Positions 8,825 through 19,730 of a DNA stretch of 64,000 bases are shown piece by piece. This DNA is from Sphingomonas suaedae (GTDB lineage: Bacteria > Pseudomonadota > Alphaproteobacteria > Sphingomonadales > Sphingomonadaceae), in NCBI RefSeq assembly GCF_007833215.1, contig NZ_CP042239.1:1116001-1180000 (forward strand). The letters run 5' to 3'. A program made the translations under genes and the position numbers. Every line of letters begins with the position of its first letter. The stretch's first letter is position 1. The notes below the pieces were generated by a model. That model ran no database searches and had not been told where the DNA came from. It worked only from the letters and a program-made list of their open reading frames with translations.

Positions 8825-9895
8825 ATGGCGAAACCCCGCCCCGTTCGCGGCGCGACCGATAATCGCGAAAGCACCCGCTTCGGCCTTGCCGAGCGCGAGG
8901 CCGATGGCGACTGGCTCGATGCGCGTGAGGATATCGATGGCGCCGCGCCGCCGCTCCGAACGACCGTCACCGTCGAACGCCCAAAGACGATCCTCACCCG
9001 CAACCAGTCTCCCGACATCCCCTTCGACCGATCGGTAAACCCGTATCGCGGCTGCGAGCATGGCTGCATCTATTGCTTCGCGCGTCCGACCCATGCCTGG
9101 CACGACCTGTCGCCGGGCCTCGATTTCGAGACGAAGCTGTTCGCCAAGCCCGATGCGCCCCATCTGCTCCGCGCGACGCTGGGCAAGCGCGGCTATGTCT
9201 GCCAGCCCATCGCCTTCGGCACCAACACCGACCCCTATCAGCCGATCGAGGCGACGTGGAAGATCACGCGTGGCTGTATCGAGGTGCTGGCGGAATGCGA
9301 CCACCCGATCACCATCACCACCAAATCGGACCGCGTGACCCGCGACATCGACCTGCTCGGCCCGATGGCGGCAAAGGGGCTGGCGGCGGTGATGCTATCG
9401 GTGACCTCGCTCGATCCGAAGGTTGCGCGCACCGTCGAACCGCGCGCGCCGCATCCCGAACGCCGCCTCGCCGCCCTGGTGAAACTGCGCGAGGCCGGCA
9501 TCCCGACCTTCGTCTCCCTGTCCCCGGTCATCCCCCAGATTACCGATCACGAGATTGAGCACATCATGGAACGCGCGGCGCAGGCGGGTGCGATCGGCTG
9601 CTTCTACCTTCCGGTCCGTCTGCCGTACGAAGTCGCCCCGCTGTTCCGCGCCTGGCTCGACGCACATTTCCCCGACCGCGCGGCCAAGGTGATGGCGACG
9701 ATCCAGTCGATCCGTGGCGGCCGCGACAACGATCCCAATTTCCACAGCCGGATGCGCGGCGAAGGCCCCTGGGCGGCGCTGCTCCGCACCCGCTTCGCCA
9801 TCGCCGCCCGCCGCCATGGTCTCGACAGACCCTTCCCCCCGCTGCGCCGCGACCTGTTCCGGCCGCCAGCAGGCGCGCAGGGGGAGTTGTTCTGA
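8825..9895 (+). CDS. PA0069-family radical SAM protein
   Basis: A cytoplasmic 4Fe-4S radical SAM protein distantly like spore photoproduct lyase. The cluster motif is C77-x3-C81-x2-C84 in YRGCEHGCIYCFARPTH. Other family features are AFGTNTDPYQPIE, TITTKSDRVTRDIDLL and VSLSPVIPQITDHE. The 356-residue length is normal for the PA0069 group, whose reaction is not firmly known. It stands alone, divergent from the MFS gene, and the next gene begins 38 bases downstream. Confidence 0.88.
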   Translation: MAKPRPVRGATDNRESTRFGLAEREADGDWLDAREDIDGAAPPLRTTVTVERPKTILTRNQSPDIPFDRSVNPYRGCEHGCIYCFARPTHAWHDLSPGLDFETKLFAKPDAPHLLRATLGKRGYVCQPIAFGTNTDPYQPIEATWKITRGCIEVLAECDHPITITTKSDRVTRDIDLLGPMAAKGLAAVMLSVTSLDPKVARTVEPRAPHPERRLAALVKLREAGIPTFVSLSPVIPQITDHEIEHIMERAAQAGAIGCFYLPVRLPYEVAPLFRAWLDAHFPDRAAKVMATIQSIRGGRDNDPNFHSRMRGEGPWAALLRTRFAIAARRHGLDRPFPPLRRDLFRPPAGAQGELF

Positions 9896-9933
9896 CGGTT
9901 GCAAGCCGTCCGGCGCTGCGCGATGCTTGGACT

Positions 9934-10374
9934 ATGGCTAGGCGGCGGCCCGAAACGATCTGGTGGCGTCAGGCCGCGCTATATGGCGCGCTGCTGGCAC
10001 TGGCCGCAGCGCTGCTGCAATGGCTCGACTATCGCTGGCTCGCGCGCAGCCATTCGTTCGAACTTTATCTGCTGCTGGTCGCCATCTGCTTTCTCGCGCT
10101 CGGCCTGTTCGTCGGCGCCCGGTTGCTGGGCCGTGCGTCCCCCCCGCGGCCGCAGGGGAACCCGCAGGCGCGAGTCGCGCTCGGGATCAGCGAACGCGAG
10201 ATGGTGGTGCTTGGCGAACTCGCCGCCGGTTACTCGAACAAGGAAATCGCCCGCCGCCTCGCCGTATCGCCAAATACGGTGAAGACGCATGTCGCGCGGC
10301 TGTTCGACAAGCTTGGCGCCCGCCGCCGCACCGATGCGATCGCCCGCGCCCGGGATCTCGGGCTGCTGCCCTGA
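9934..10374 (+). CDS. Membrane-anchored LuxR-type transcriptional regulator
   Basis: 146 residues with two transmembrane helices (about 14-31 and 44-64) and a C-terminal LuxR helix-turn-helix. The DNA-binding part is SEREMVVLGELAAGYSNKEI followed by SPNTVKTHVARLFDKLGARRR. There is no receiver or autoinducer domain. Similar short two-helix LuxR proteins in sphingomonads are often next to DUF4199 membrane proteins, as here (106 bases downstream), so the downstream product may be its partner or target. What the membrane anchor senses is unknown. Confidence 0.85.
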   Translation: MARRRPETIWWRQAALYGALLALAAALLQWLDYRWLARSHSFELYLLLVAICFLALGLFVGARLLGRASPPRPQGNPQARVALGISEREMVVLGELAAGYSNKEIARRLAVSPNTVKTHVARLFDKLGARRRTDAIARARDLGLLP

Positions 10375-10479
10375 CCGGAAATCGGGGTGAGCGCGCCGAA
10401 ATCACCCTTTCGGGCGATTGTGCATGGCGGGCGGCGCGGCATTCATAGGAGCACCCTATCAATGCAGCAGGAGGCAAAC

Positions 10480-11025
10480 ATGCAGCGGATCATCCTAACC
10501 TATGGCCTGATCGCCGGACTGGTCGTCGGCGTCCCCTTGTTCCTGATGGGAACGCTGATGGCGGACAATCCGCCCAGCGGCACCATCGGCATGGCAATCG
10601 GCTATCTCATCATGCTGGTCGCGTTCACTGCGATCTTCGCCGGGGTGAAGCAGCATCGCGACCATCATTGCGGCGGCGCCATCCGGTTCCTTCCCGCATT
10701 CGGCATGGGAGTTGCGATCACGCTGATCGCCAGTCTCGTCTATGTCCTCGCCTGGGAAGCCGTGCTGGCAGTCAATGGCGGCGACTACATCGCGCAGATG
10801 GCCGCGCAGATGATCGAAGAAAAGCGCGCGAGCGGCGCCAGCCCGGCGGAAATCGCCGCCCTGAGCAACCAGATGGCGCAGATGCAGGGCTATTACGCGA
10901 ATCCGCTGCTGCGCGTTCTCATCACGATGAGCGAGATTCTGCCGATCGGCCTTCTCGTCGCGTTGGTCGCGGCCTTATTGCTCCGCAACCCGCGCTTCAT
11001 GGCGGCGACACCGGGACAGCCTTAG
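10480..11025 (+). CDS. DUF4199-like membrane protein
   Basis: 181 residues with four hydrophobic segments (about residues 3-25, 34-55, 68-92 and 145-170), separated by a long polar loop after residue 95 rich in Met, Gln and Ala. This is the pattern of DUF4199 proteins, whose function is unknown. The ATG at 10480 is preferred because CAGGAGG lies six bases upstream; the longer in-frame form from 10387 has no such site. It lies behind a membrane-bound LuxR regulator on the same strand. Confidence 0.75.
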   Translation: MQRIILTYGLIAGLVVGVPLFLMGTLMADNPPSGTIGMAIGYLIMLVAFTAIFAGVKQHRDHHCGGAIRFLPAFGMGVAITLIASLVYVLAWEAVLAVNGGDYIAQMAAQMIEEKRASGASPAEIAALSNQMAQMQGYYANPLLRVLITMSEILPIGLLVALVAALLLRNPRFMAATPGQP

Positions 11026-11206
11026 CTCTAGCGATCGAGTCTACCCGTTCGGCAGACAGGTGAAAATTGGGCCGCGCACGCGCCCCGGCGAACCTGAACC
11101 CGGTATAGCGTTTCAAGAATTCCGCCTATCATGCTCAAGTTGCTGGAGTCGCGAATTGGACTTCAACGCAGCAACTGGACGAATGTGAACTGGAAGGAGC
11201 GGGATT

Positions 11207-11734
11207 ATGGAACCATTTATCGGTCAGATCATGATGTTCGGCGGCAATTTCGCGCCCAGGGGGTGGGCGTTCTGCGATGGACAGCTCATGTCCATCCAGC
11301 AATATACCCCCCTCTACGCCATTATCGGCACGATCTATGGCGGCGATGGGCGGACGACGTTCAAGCTACCGGATTTGCGCGGGCGCTCACCCGTTCATGC
11401 CGGAACAGGTGCCGGGCCGGGGCTGGCTACGGTCGCGATCGGTCAGATCGGCGGTGCCCCGACCCACACATTGACGGTGGACGAGATGCCCGCGCACAAT
11501 CACACTATGCACGGCGAACTCGCCACAGCGGACAAGCAAACGCCGCAAGGAAACATGCTGGCGCTGACCCCGGGCACGCCGATTTACGCGACCCCGATCC
11601 CCGCCGACGACCGGACCATGGCGCAGAGTTCGATCGGCAATAGCGGCGGCAGTCAGCCCTTCGATCTTCACAGCCCCTATCTGGGGCTGAATTTCATCAT
11701 CGCGCTGGAAGGCATCTTCCCCTCGCGAAACTGA
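11207..11734 (+). CDS. Phage tail collar domain (microcystin-dependent) protein
   Basis: 175 residues of the MdpB/tail-collar type. The N-terminus EPFIGQIMMFGGNFAPRGWA and the core TPLYAIIGTIYGGDGRTTF and LPDLRGRSPVH are the family signature. The end has the usual LNFIIALEGIFPSRN. A strong GGAAGGAG precedes the ATG. Such proteins form fibre-like trimers in phage tails or related contractile structures, but no other tail gene lies nearby, and free-standing copies are common in bacteria with unknown roles. 180 bases without a clear gene precede it. Confidence 0.88.
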   Translation: MEPFIGQIMMFGGNFAPRGWAFCDGQLMSIQQYTPLYAIIGTIYGGDGRTTFKLPDLRGRSPVHAGTGAGPGLATVAIGQIGGAPTHTLTVDEMPAHNHTMHGELATADKQTPQGNMLALTPGTPIYATPIPADDRTMAQSSIGNSGGSQPFDLHSPYLGLNFIIALEGIFPSRN

Positions 11735-11744
11735 CCGATGCGAA

Positions 11745-11770
11745 CCGCCCGGTCGATCGCGACCGGGCGG
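11745..11770. terminator. Hairpin between convergent genes, possible bidirectional terminator
   Basis: An 11-base perfect stem (CCGCCCGGTCG with its complement at 11760-11770) closes a 4-base ATCG loop. It lies between the stop of the tail-collar gene and the stop of the convergent acyl-CoA synthetase gene. There is no T tract, so termination is inferred from position and stem strength. Confidence 0.6.
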
Positions 11771-11802
11771 CCACGCGCCCGGCCGGCGTCTTCAACCGCC
11801 CC

Positions 11803-13428
11803 TCATGCTGCCGCAAAACGATAATCGCGATATTGTGCCCGCAACGCGGTCTTGAGCAGCTTTCCGGTCGCGGTATGCGGAAGCGAGTCGACGAACAGGA
11901 TTTCGTCGGGCAACCACCATTTGGCGACCTGCGTTGCGAGATGCGCGCGGATATCGTCCTCGCTGACATCGCTTCCTGCCTTGCGGATCACCAACAGCAA
12001 CGGGCGCTCGTCCCATTTGGGATGATGCACCCCGATCGCTGCCGCTTCGGCGACGCCGGGACAACCGACTGCGGCATTCTCCAGATCGACCGAACTGATC
12101 CACTCGCCGCCCGATTTGATGACGTCCTTGGCCCGGTCGGTGATCTGCATCGTTCCGTCCGGGTGCAGCACCGCGACGTCCCCGGTGTCGAACCAGCCGT
12201 CCGGGGTCAGGCACGGCCCGCTTTCGTCCTGGAAATATTGCTTGATGATCCACGGTCCGCGGATTTGGAGCCGCCCCGACGTCGCGCCGTCGCGCGGCAG
12301 CAGCGCCCCCGCATCGTCCACCGTGCGCAGTTCGACGCCGAAGGGTGCCCGGCCCTGGAACACGGTCTTGTCGACCTTCTCCTCAAAGCTCAGGTCGTCC
12401 CAGTCATGCGTCGGGGCGCCCATCGTCCCGATCGGCGAGGTTTCGGTCATGCCCCAGGCATGGTTGACCCGCGCCCCCATCTTCATGATCCGCTCGATCA
12501 TTGCGCGCGGCGCTGCCGATCCGCCGATCGTCACGACCTTCAGATGCTCGGGTGCAGCGCCCGTCTCATCGATATATTGGAACATCGCCAGCCACACTGT
12601 CGGCACCCCCGCGCTGTGGGTCACCTTCTCGCGGTTCATCAGGTCGCACAATGTCTTGCCGTCGTTGATCGCCGACATGACCAGCTTCACCCCCGCCATG
12701 GGCGCGGCAAAAGGCAGGCCCCACCCCACCGCATGGAACATCGGCACGACCGGCAGCACCACCGCCTGGGTCGACAAGTCAAACACCGCGGGCTGCAATT
12801 CGGCCATCGCATGGATCATCGAGGATCGGTGCGAGTAGAGCACGCCTTTCGGATTGCCCGTCGTCCCGCTGGTATAGCAGAGCAGGCACGGGTCGCGCTC
12901 GCTGCCTTCGACCCACTGATAATCGCCGGTCTCGGCGCCGATCACCGCCTCGAAACTGTCGGGGCCTTCGGCGCCTGCCCCGGCCTCCGAGCCAGGGTCG
13001 AAGACGATATAGTGCTCGATCGTCTTCCATTGCGGTTTCAGCTTGTCGACGATCGGCTGGAACATGCGGTCATAGATCAGCACGCGGTCCTCGGCATGGT
13101 TGCCGATATAGGCGAGCTGGTCCTCGAACAGCCGCGGGTTGATCGTGTGGACGACGCCACCCATCCCGATCGTGCCATGCCAGGCGACGAGATGGCGGCT
13201 GTGGTTCATCGCCAGCGTCGCGACGCGGTCGCCCGGCTTGATCCCCATCCGCTCCAGCGCCTGCGCCAGCTTGCGGGCGTCGCGCGCGATCTCGGCCCAG
13301 TTGGTGCGCGTCTCGCTGCCATCGGCCCAGCGGCTGACGATCTCGCGCGATCCATATTCGCGCTCCGCATGTTCGATCACCCGGGGTACCCGAAGCTCGA
13401 AATCCTGCATCGCGCCCAGCATCTTCAT
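11803..13428 (-). CDS. Long-/medium-chain fatty acid-CoA ligase (AMP-forming)
   Basis: A 541-residue acyl-adenylate-forming enzyme that activates carboxylic acids with ATP and CoA. Motifs in order: the P-loop-like [19 protein letters not shown], the adenine-binding [11 protein letters not shown], the hinge [20 protein letters not shown] with [14 protein letters not shown], and the C-terminal catalytic lysine in [12 protein letters not shown]. The sequence resembles bacterial FadD-like enzymes of beta-oxidation; the exact chain length is not readable. The first ATG of the frame is used. It converges with the tail-collar gene. Confidence 0.9.
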   Translation of the reverse strand: MKMLGAMQDFELRVPRVIEHAEREYGSREIVSRWADGSETRTNWAEIARDARKLAQALERMGIKPGDRVATLAMNHSRHLVAWHGTIGMGGVVHTINPRLFEDQLAYIGNHAEDRVLIYDRMFQPIVDKLKPQWKTIEHYIVFDPGSEAGAGAEGPDSFEAVIGAETGDYQWVEGSERDPCLLCYTSGTTGNPKGVLYSHRSSMIHAMAELQPAVFDLSTQAVVLPVVPMFHAVGWGLPFAAPMAGVKLVMSAINDGKTLCDLMNREKVTHSAGVPTVWLAMFQYIDETGAAPEHLKVVTIGGSAAPRAMIERIMKMGARVNHAWGMTETSPIGTMGAPTHDWDDLSFEEKVDKTVFQGRAPFGVELRTVDDAGALLPRDGATSGRLQIRGPWIIKQYFQDESGPCLTPDGWFDTGDVAVLHPDGTMQITDRAKDVIKSGGEWISSVDLENAAVGCPGVAEAAAIGVHHPKWDERPLLLVIRKAGSDVSEDDIRAHLATQVAKWWLPDEILFVDSLPHTATGKLLKTALRAQYRDYRFAAA

Positions 13429-13503
13429 CTCCTAGTTCCGCGCGGGTTTCCGCGTCCGTCAACCCATCCTGCGGCTTCGAATGCGGGGATGCAAGGGGTC
13501 CTC

Positions 13504-13669
13504 GTTCCTCCCCCAGCTTGCTGGGGGAGGTGGCAGCGCGCAGCGCTGACGGAGGGGCCGCCCCGCAGAGGGCGGAATTTTGCCGAGCTACCCACGGCCG
13601 TCTGCGCGGCCGCCCCTCCATCACCGCTTCGCGGCGGTCCCCCTCTCCTGCTGCGCAGGGGAGGAATTT
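13504..13669. repeat. Interspersed inverted repeat, family A, copy 1
   Basis: About 166 bases with nested dyads. The outer arms read TTCCTCCCC...GGGGAGGAA, and the 5' arm itself folds as CCCCCAGCTTGCTGGGGG. The inner arms are GGAGGGGC and GCCCCTCC, around CCGCAGAGGGCGG and CCGTCTGCGCGGC. A second copy lies at 19563-19722 with the same arms and inner words but diverged loops. This copy ends three bases before the dnaE stop codon. Such elements are typical short dispersed palindromes; they encode no protein. Confidence 0.85.
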
Positions 13670-13671
13670 GG

Positions 13672-16600
13672 TCAGCTCGCCAGCGCCAGCCTGGGCTGAG
13701 CGGTCGGTTTCAACTCGGCGCGTTCGACCCCGGGCAGTCCCTCGACCCGCGTCGCCAATTCGCCGTCGAGCCGGAAATTGCGCCCCAGCACCAGCTCCGC
13801 CTCGCCGCCATCGGGCAGCGGCGCATCGATCACGACCTCGCACCGCCCGCCGCGGGCATCCGCGAGCAGCTGGGCGACGGCTGCCAAGGTGCCCGGTTCG
13901 CGCACCGCCATGCGCAGCGTCAGCCGCACATCCTTCGCCATCCCCTCGAACGGCTGGACCTTGCGCACCGTCACCCGCGCGCTGTCCTCGCCCGCCCGCC
14001 GGTCGAGCTCGACGGTCAGGATGCCGCATCCGCCGACGCGCGCCGCATCCTCCATCTCCTTGGCAGTATGCTCCTCGAAACAGGTGCACGGCACCGTCCC
14101 GCTGGCGTCCGACAACGTCGCCATCATGTAGCGCTTGCCGCGTGCCGAGGTGCGCCAGCGCGCATCCTCGATCAGCGCGGCGATCGTCGCGCCAGCGCGG
14201 CCCCCTTCGGCAATCTCGATCTCATTGAGGCTGGCGATGCTCCGCGCCGAATGCAGCTTGGCGAGATGCTGGTAGCGGTCGAGCGGGTGGGCCGAGAAGA
14301 AGAAGCCGAACGCCTCCTTCTCCGCCTCGATCCGCTGGCCCAGCGTCCAGTGTGCGCTCTTGGGCAGCTGGATCGCCGACCCGACCGGCTCGGCCTCGCC
14401 GAACAGCCCGCCCTGCCCGCTGGTGCGGTTTTCATGCGTGCGTTGCGCCACCGCCATGATCGTTTCGGCGGCGGCGTGGACCTTGGCCCGATCCGGCGCG
14501 ATGCTGTCGAACGCCCCCGCCCCGGCCAGCGCCTCGACCTGCCGCTTGTTGAGCAGGCGTGGGTCCACGCGCCGCGCGAAATCGTCCAGGCTCTGGAACC
14601 GCCCCTTGGCCTGGCGTTCCTCGACCAGCAGTTCCATCGCCCGCTCACCCACGCCCTTTAGGCCTGCGAGCGCATAGCGGACGGCAAAGCCCTCCGCGGT
14701 CTCGGCCACCGAAAACTCCGCCTCGCTCGCATTGATATCGGGCGGCAGGCATGGCGTGTCGAGCCGCTTCATATCCTCGACGAAAACCGCCAGCTTCTCG
14801 GTCTGGCCAAGCTCGAAGCACATCGACGCAGCATAGAATTCGTGCGGATAATGCGCCTTCAGCCAGGCCGTATGATAGGCGAGCAGCGCATAGGCCGCCG
14901 CGTGCGACTTGTTGAACCCGTACCCCGCGAACTTGTCGATCAAGTCGAACAGCTCGTTCGCCTTCGCCTCCGCGATATTGTTGACCTTGGCACAGCCCTC
15001 GACGAACAGCGCGCGCTGCGCGTCCATCTCCGCTTTGATCTTCTTGCCCATCGCGCGGCGCAGCAAATCGGCGCCGCCGAGCGAATAGCCGGCCAGGATC
15101 TGCGCGGCCTGCATCACCTGTTCCTGATAGACGAAGATGCCGTAGGTTTCCTTGAGGATTCCCTCCAGCAACGGGTGCGGATATTCGATCGGCTCCAGCC
15201 CCTGCTTACGCCGCCCGAACATCGGAATATTGTCCATCGGACCCGGGCGATAGAGCGAGACGAGCGCGATGATGTCGCCGAAATTGGTCGGCCGCACCGC
15301 CGTCAGCGTGCGCCGCATCCCTTCGGATTCGAGCTGGAACACGCCAACTGTCTCACCGCGCTGAAGCAGCTCATACACCGCCGGATCGTCCCAGCCGAGC
15401 GCCGCAAGGTCGATGGCGATGTTGCGCGCGGCGAGCAGGTCGACCGCCTTTTGCAGAACCGACAGCGTCTTGAGGCCAAGGAAGTCGAATTTCACCAGCC
15501 CCGCGCCCTCGACATATTTCATGTCGAACTGCGTCACCGGCATGTCGGAGCGCGGGTCGCGATACAGCGGCACCAGCTCGGCCAGCGGACGGTCGCCAAT
15601 CACAACGCCCGCCGCGTGGGTCGATGAGTGGCGCGGCAGCCCCTCCAGCCGCATGGCGAGGTCGATCAGGTGCCGGACATCGCTCGCGCCGTCATATTCC
15701 GCCTTGAACTCGCTCACCCCGTTGAGCGAGCGCGACAAAGTCCACGGATCGGTCGGGTGGTTGGGCACCAGCTTGGCGAGGCGATCGACCTGGCCATAGC
15801 TCATCTGGAGCACGCGCCCGGTATCCTTCAGCACCGCGCGCGCCTTCATCGTTCCAAAGGTGATGATCTGCGCCACCTGATTGCGCCCATATTTCGCCTG
15901 GACGTAGCGGATCACCTCGCCACGCCGCGTTTCGCAGAAATCGATGTCGAAATCGGGCATCGACACGCGTTCCGGGTTCAGGAAGCGCTCGAACAGCAAT
16001 CCCAGCGCCAGCGGGTCGAGATCGGTGATGGTCAGCGCCCATGCGACCACGCTGCCCGCACCCGAACCGCGCCCCGGCCCCACCGGAATCCCGTTCGCCT
16101 TGGCCCATTTGATGAAGTCCGCGACGATCAGGAAGTAGCCGGGGAACCCCATCTGAACGATGATGTCGGTTTCGAATGCCAGTCGGTCGTAATATTCCTG
16201 CCGCTTGGCGGGGTCGGTGATCCCGGCAACTTCCAGCCGCGCCTCCAGCCCCGCACGCGCATCGGCGCGCAGCTGAGCCGCCTCCCCCTCGATGTCGCCG
16301 GCCAGGCTCGGCAGGATCGGCTTGCGCTTCGGCGCGGCAAAGGCACAGCGCTGCGCCACCACCAGCGTATTGTCGATCGCCTCGGGCAGATCGTCGAACA
16401 GCCGCTTCATCTCGGTCGCGGGCTTCATCCACGCGTCCGGCGAAGAGCGCTGGCGCTCCTCGCTCGCGACATAGGCCGATCCCGCGATGCACAGCATCGC
16501 GTCATGCGCCTGATGGAAGTCGGGAACGGCGTAACAGGCCGGATTGGTCGCAACGATGGGCAGCCCGCGGTCGTAGGCCAGGTCGAGCAGCTTCGGTTCC

Positions 16601-17154
16601 GCCCGCGCCTCGACCTCGTCCAGCCGCCGGATGATCTCGACATACAGCCGGTCGCCGAACAGCGCCTGGAGCCGATCGGCGTATGCGAGCGCGGCGTCCT
16701 CCTGCTCCTCGGCGAACAGCCGCGCCAAGGCGCCCTCGCGCCCGGCAGTCAGCGCGATCAGTCCGTCGGTCCGGCCCTCCAGCGCCGCGAACGGGACATG
16801 CGCGTCCTTTTCGATCGGCCGGTCGAGATGTGCCATCGACACGAGGTGACAGAGATTCTGATAGCCCCGCTCGTCCTGCGCAAACAGCGCCAGCCAGTCG
16901 AGCGGCGGGGTGACGCCATCGGGCATGTCCGCCCGCTCGACGCACAGCAGGGAGCCGATGATCGGCTGGACCCCGGCCTTTTTCGCCGCGTCCGAATAGG
17001 GCATCGCGGCATAGAGGCCATTGCGGTCGCACAGCCCGGCTGCAGGAAAGCCCAGTTCGCGCGCCCGCGACGCGATCGCCTTGGGTTCGATCGCGCCCTC
17101 CAGCATCGTGTAGGCGGAGAAGATGCGGAGGGGGACGAAGCCGGAATGGGGCAT
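13672..17154 (-). CDS. dnaE: DNA polymerase III subunit alpha
   Basis: The replicative polymerase subunit of the DNA polymerase III holoenzyme, 1160 residues as usual for DnaE1. Domains in order are PHP (about 1-280), the polymerase palm with catalytic aspartates D401 and D403 in MPDFDIDFCE and D557 in KFDFLGLKTL, the fingers, the helix-hairpin-helix region, and a C-terminal OB fold. PGRGSGAGSVVAWAL and STHAAGVVI are further signatures. In the PHP motif near the start, LRIFSAYTMLEG replaces the usual LRVHSxYSM, so the first metal-binding histidine is lost. The gene stands alone; a repeat abuts its 3' end. Confidence 0.97.
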   Translation of the reverse strand: MPHSGFVPLRIFSAYTMLEGAIEPKAIASRARELGFPAAGLCDRNGLYAAMPYSDAAKKAGVQPIIGSLLCVERADMPDGVTPPLDWLALFAQDERGYQNLCHLVSMAHLDRPIEKDAHVPFAALEGRTDGLIALTAGREGALARLFAEEQEDAALAYADRLQALFGDRLYVEIIRRLDEVEARAEPKLLDLAYDRGLPIVATNPACYAVPDFHQAHDAMLCIAGSAYVASEERQRSSPDAWMKPATEMKRLFDDLPEAIDNTLVVAQRCAFAAPKRKPILPSLAGDIEGEAAQLRADARAGLEARLEVAGITDPAKRQEYYDRLAFETDIIVQMGFPGYFLIVADFIKWAKANGIPVGPGRGSGAGSVVAWALTITDLDPLALGLLFERFLNPERVSMPDFDIDFCETRRGEVIRYVQAKYGRNQVAQIITFGTMKARAVLKDTGRVLQMSYGQVDRLAKLVPNHPTDPWTLSRSLNGVSEFKAEYDGASDVRHLIDLAMRLEGLPRHSSTHAAGVVIGDRPLAELVPLYRDPRSDMPVTQFDMKYVEGAGLVKFDFLGLKTLSVLQKAVDLLAARNIAIDLAALGWDDPAVYELLQRGETVGVFQLESEGMRRTLTAVRPTNFGDIIALVSLYRPGPMDNIPMFGRRKQGLEPIEYPHPLLEGILKETYGIFVYQEQVMQAAQILAGYSLGGADLLRRAMGKKIKAEMDAQRALFVEGCAKVNNIAEAKANELFDLIDKFAGYGFNKSHAAAYALLAYHTAWLKAHYPHEFYAASMCFELGQTEKLAVFVEDMKRLDTPCLPPDINASEAEFSVAETAEGFAVRYALAGLKGVGERAMELLVEERQAKGRFQSLDDFARRVDPRLLNKRQVEALAGAGAFDSIAPDRAKVHAAAETIMAVAQRTHENRTSGQGGLFGEAEPVGSAIQLPKSAHWTLGQRIEAEKEAFGFFFSAHPLDRYQHLAKLHSARSIASLNEIEIAEGGRAGATIAALIEDARWRTSARGKRYMMATLSDASGTVPCTCFEEHTAKEMEDAARVGGCGILTVELDRRAGEDSARVTVRKVQPFEGMAKDVRLTLRMAVREPGTLAAVAQLLADARGGRCEVVIDAPLPDGGEAELVLGRNFRLDGELATRVEGLPGVERAELKPTAQPRLALAS

Positions 17155-17267
17155 GGCGCGACTATATGTGGGGGGACGGCCGGGTCAAAGGAAGCCGGGC
17201 ACTTGTCCACAGCTTATTCGGCACCGCCAGCGGCTGCAGCGGTACCTCCTTGCCCGAGGAGCGCCCC

Positions 17268-18260
17268 TTATCTGCCATGCGCAGCGGTCCAGGTTGCGAA
17301 CCACTCCAGCCAGTTCGCGCCGGGGTTGGTCGGGGGCAGCGACAGCGCGCCGAAGCCATGGCCGCCGCGTTCGAGGAAATGGGCCTCGACCGGCACCTTG
17401 TGGCGGCGCGCGGTTTCGAGAAGCGCGATGCTCTGGCTGACCGGCACGGTGCCGTCATCCATCGCGTGGCACAGGAAGAGCGGCGGCATCGCCGGGCTGG
17501 CGCGGGTGAGGACGTCGAAGCGGGCGGAGGCTGCGCCTGCGGGGGGCGGGCCGCCGAACAAATTGGGCCCGGATCGGCTATTGGGACCGGCGCTGGCAAA
17601 CTGGGTGACCGGGTAGATCAGGCCCGAAAAGGCCGGGCGCGCGGGCTGGCTGTCGGCGGTATCGCGCGGCTTGTACGCCGGATCGGCGTGGCCGACGGTA
17701 AGCGTGCCGCCGAGATGGCCCCCAGCGGAAAAGCCGAGAATGCCGAGCTTGGCGGGATCAATGCCGTAATGCGCGGCACTGGCACGGATCAGCCGCATCG
17801 CGCGCTGCGCATCCTGCAGCGGCACCTCCGTGCGGTTGAACCAGCCCTCGCCCGGCAGCCGATAGGCGAGGACGAACACCGTGATGCCGAGCGGATTGAG
17901 CACACGCGCGACATTCACCCCTTCATTGATCAGGCTGACAAAGACATAGCCCCCGCCCGGCATCACCAGCACCGCGCGGCCATCGGCCCGCTGGGGGCGG
18001 AACACGCCGAGATAGGGGTAGCGGATGCCCTTTTCCCACCGCTGCGGCGTGCCAAGCGGGAGTGGGACGGGAATTTTCGACGGCGCGATGCCGGGTGGGG
18101 TGCCCGGGGGCAGACCGGGCCAGAGCATCATGGTTTCGCGCGGGGGCCATGGCGGGGCCGGGGTGAAGACCTTGGGCCGCGATTGCGCCGTGGCCTGTCC
18201 CGCAAGGCCGAATGCCGTTGCGCCGCCAATAAATGCCCTGCGTCCGATCGTCATGCTCAT
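17268..18260 (-). CDS. Exported alpha/beta hydrolase (esterase, Tat-type signal)
   Basis: 330 residues. The N-terminus has a twin-arginine-like signal (TIGRRAFIGGATAFGLAG), pointing to export in folded form. The hydrolase core has an oxyanion-like PGGGYVFVSLINEGVN, a nucleophile elbow GFSAGGHLGG, and a later catalytic His in ERGGHGFG. The shape fits the acetyl-xylan esterase/BD-FAE group acting on acylated carbohydrates, though the substrate is a guess. The ATG at 18260 is chosen so that the signal is N-terminal; one ATG two codons further is also possible. It is divergent from the carboxynorspermidine dehydrogenase gene. Confidence 0.82.
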   Translation of the reverse strand: MSMTIGRRAFIGGATAFGLAGQATAQSRPKVFTPAPPWPPRETMMLWPGLPPGTPPGIAPSKIPVPLPLGTPQRWEKGIRYPYLGVFRPQRADGRAVLVMPGGGYVFVSLINEGVNVARVLNPLGITVFVLAYRLPGEGWFNRTEVPLQDAQRAMRLIRASAAHYGIDPAKLGILGFSAGGHLGGTLTVGHADPAYKPRDTADSQPARPAFSGLIYPVTQFASAGPNSRSGPNLFGGPPPAGAASARFDVLTRASPAMPPLFLCHAMDDGTVPVSQSIALLETARRHKVPVEAHFLERGGHGFGALSLPPTNPGANWLEWFATWTAAHGR

Positions 18261-18358
18261 GTCACGCCGATAGCCGACGGGATCGGCCTTTGCATCCCGG
18301 GCGTTGCTCTCATATGGGAGCCTCATTCCCTTCGGGACATCTTTAGGAAGGACAAGGC

Positions 18359-19562
<1,204 letters not shown>

Positions 19563-19564
<2 letters not shown>

Positions 19565-19722
19565 AATTCCTCCCCTGAGCTTGCTCAGGGGAGGGGGACC
19601 GCTCGCGCAGCGAGTGGTGGAGGGGCCGCCCCGCAGAGGGCGGCGTTTCGGCCGTCTGCGCGGCCGCCCCTCCGTCATCGCTGCGCGATGCCACCTCCCC
19701 TGCGGGGCAGGGGAGGATTTTG
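19563..19722. repeat. Interspersed inverted repeat, family A, copy 2
   Basis: About 160 bases with the same nested arms as copy 1: ATTCCTCCCC with GGGGAGGATTT outside, GGAGGGGC with GCCCCTCC inside, and CCGCAGAGGGCGG with CCGTCTGCGCGGC in the middle. It begins in the stop codon of the dehydrogenase gene and ends just before the ribosome-binding site of nspC. It therefore sits inside a probable two-gene transcript. Confidence 0.85.
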
Positions 19723-19730
19723 GAGTTGTC

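Noticed and set aside
11833..14661. 942-residue open frame on the plus strand
   Set aside because: It is antisense to the acyl-CoA ligase and dnaE and runs through the family A repeat; both real genes carry catalytic motifs, so this is a GC-driven shadow.
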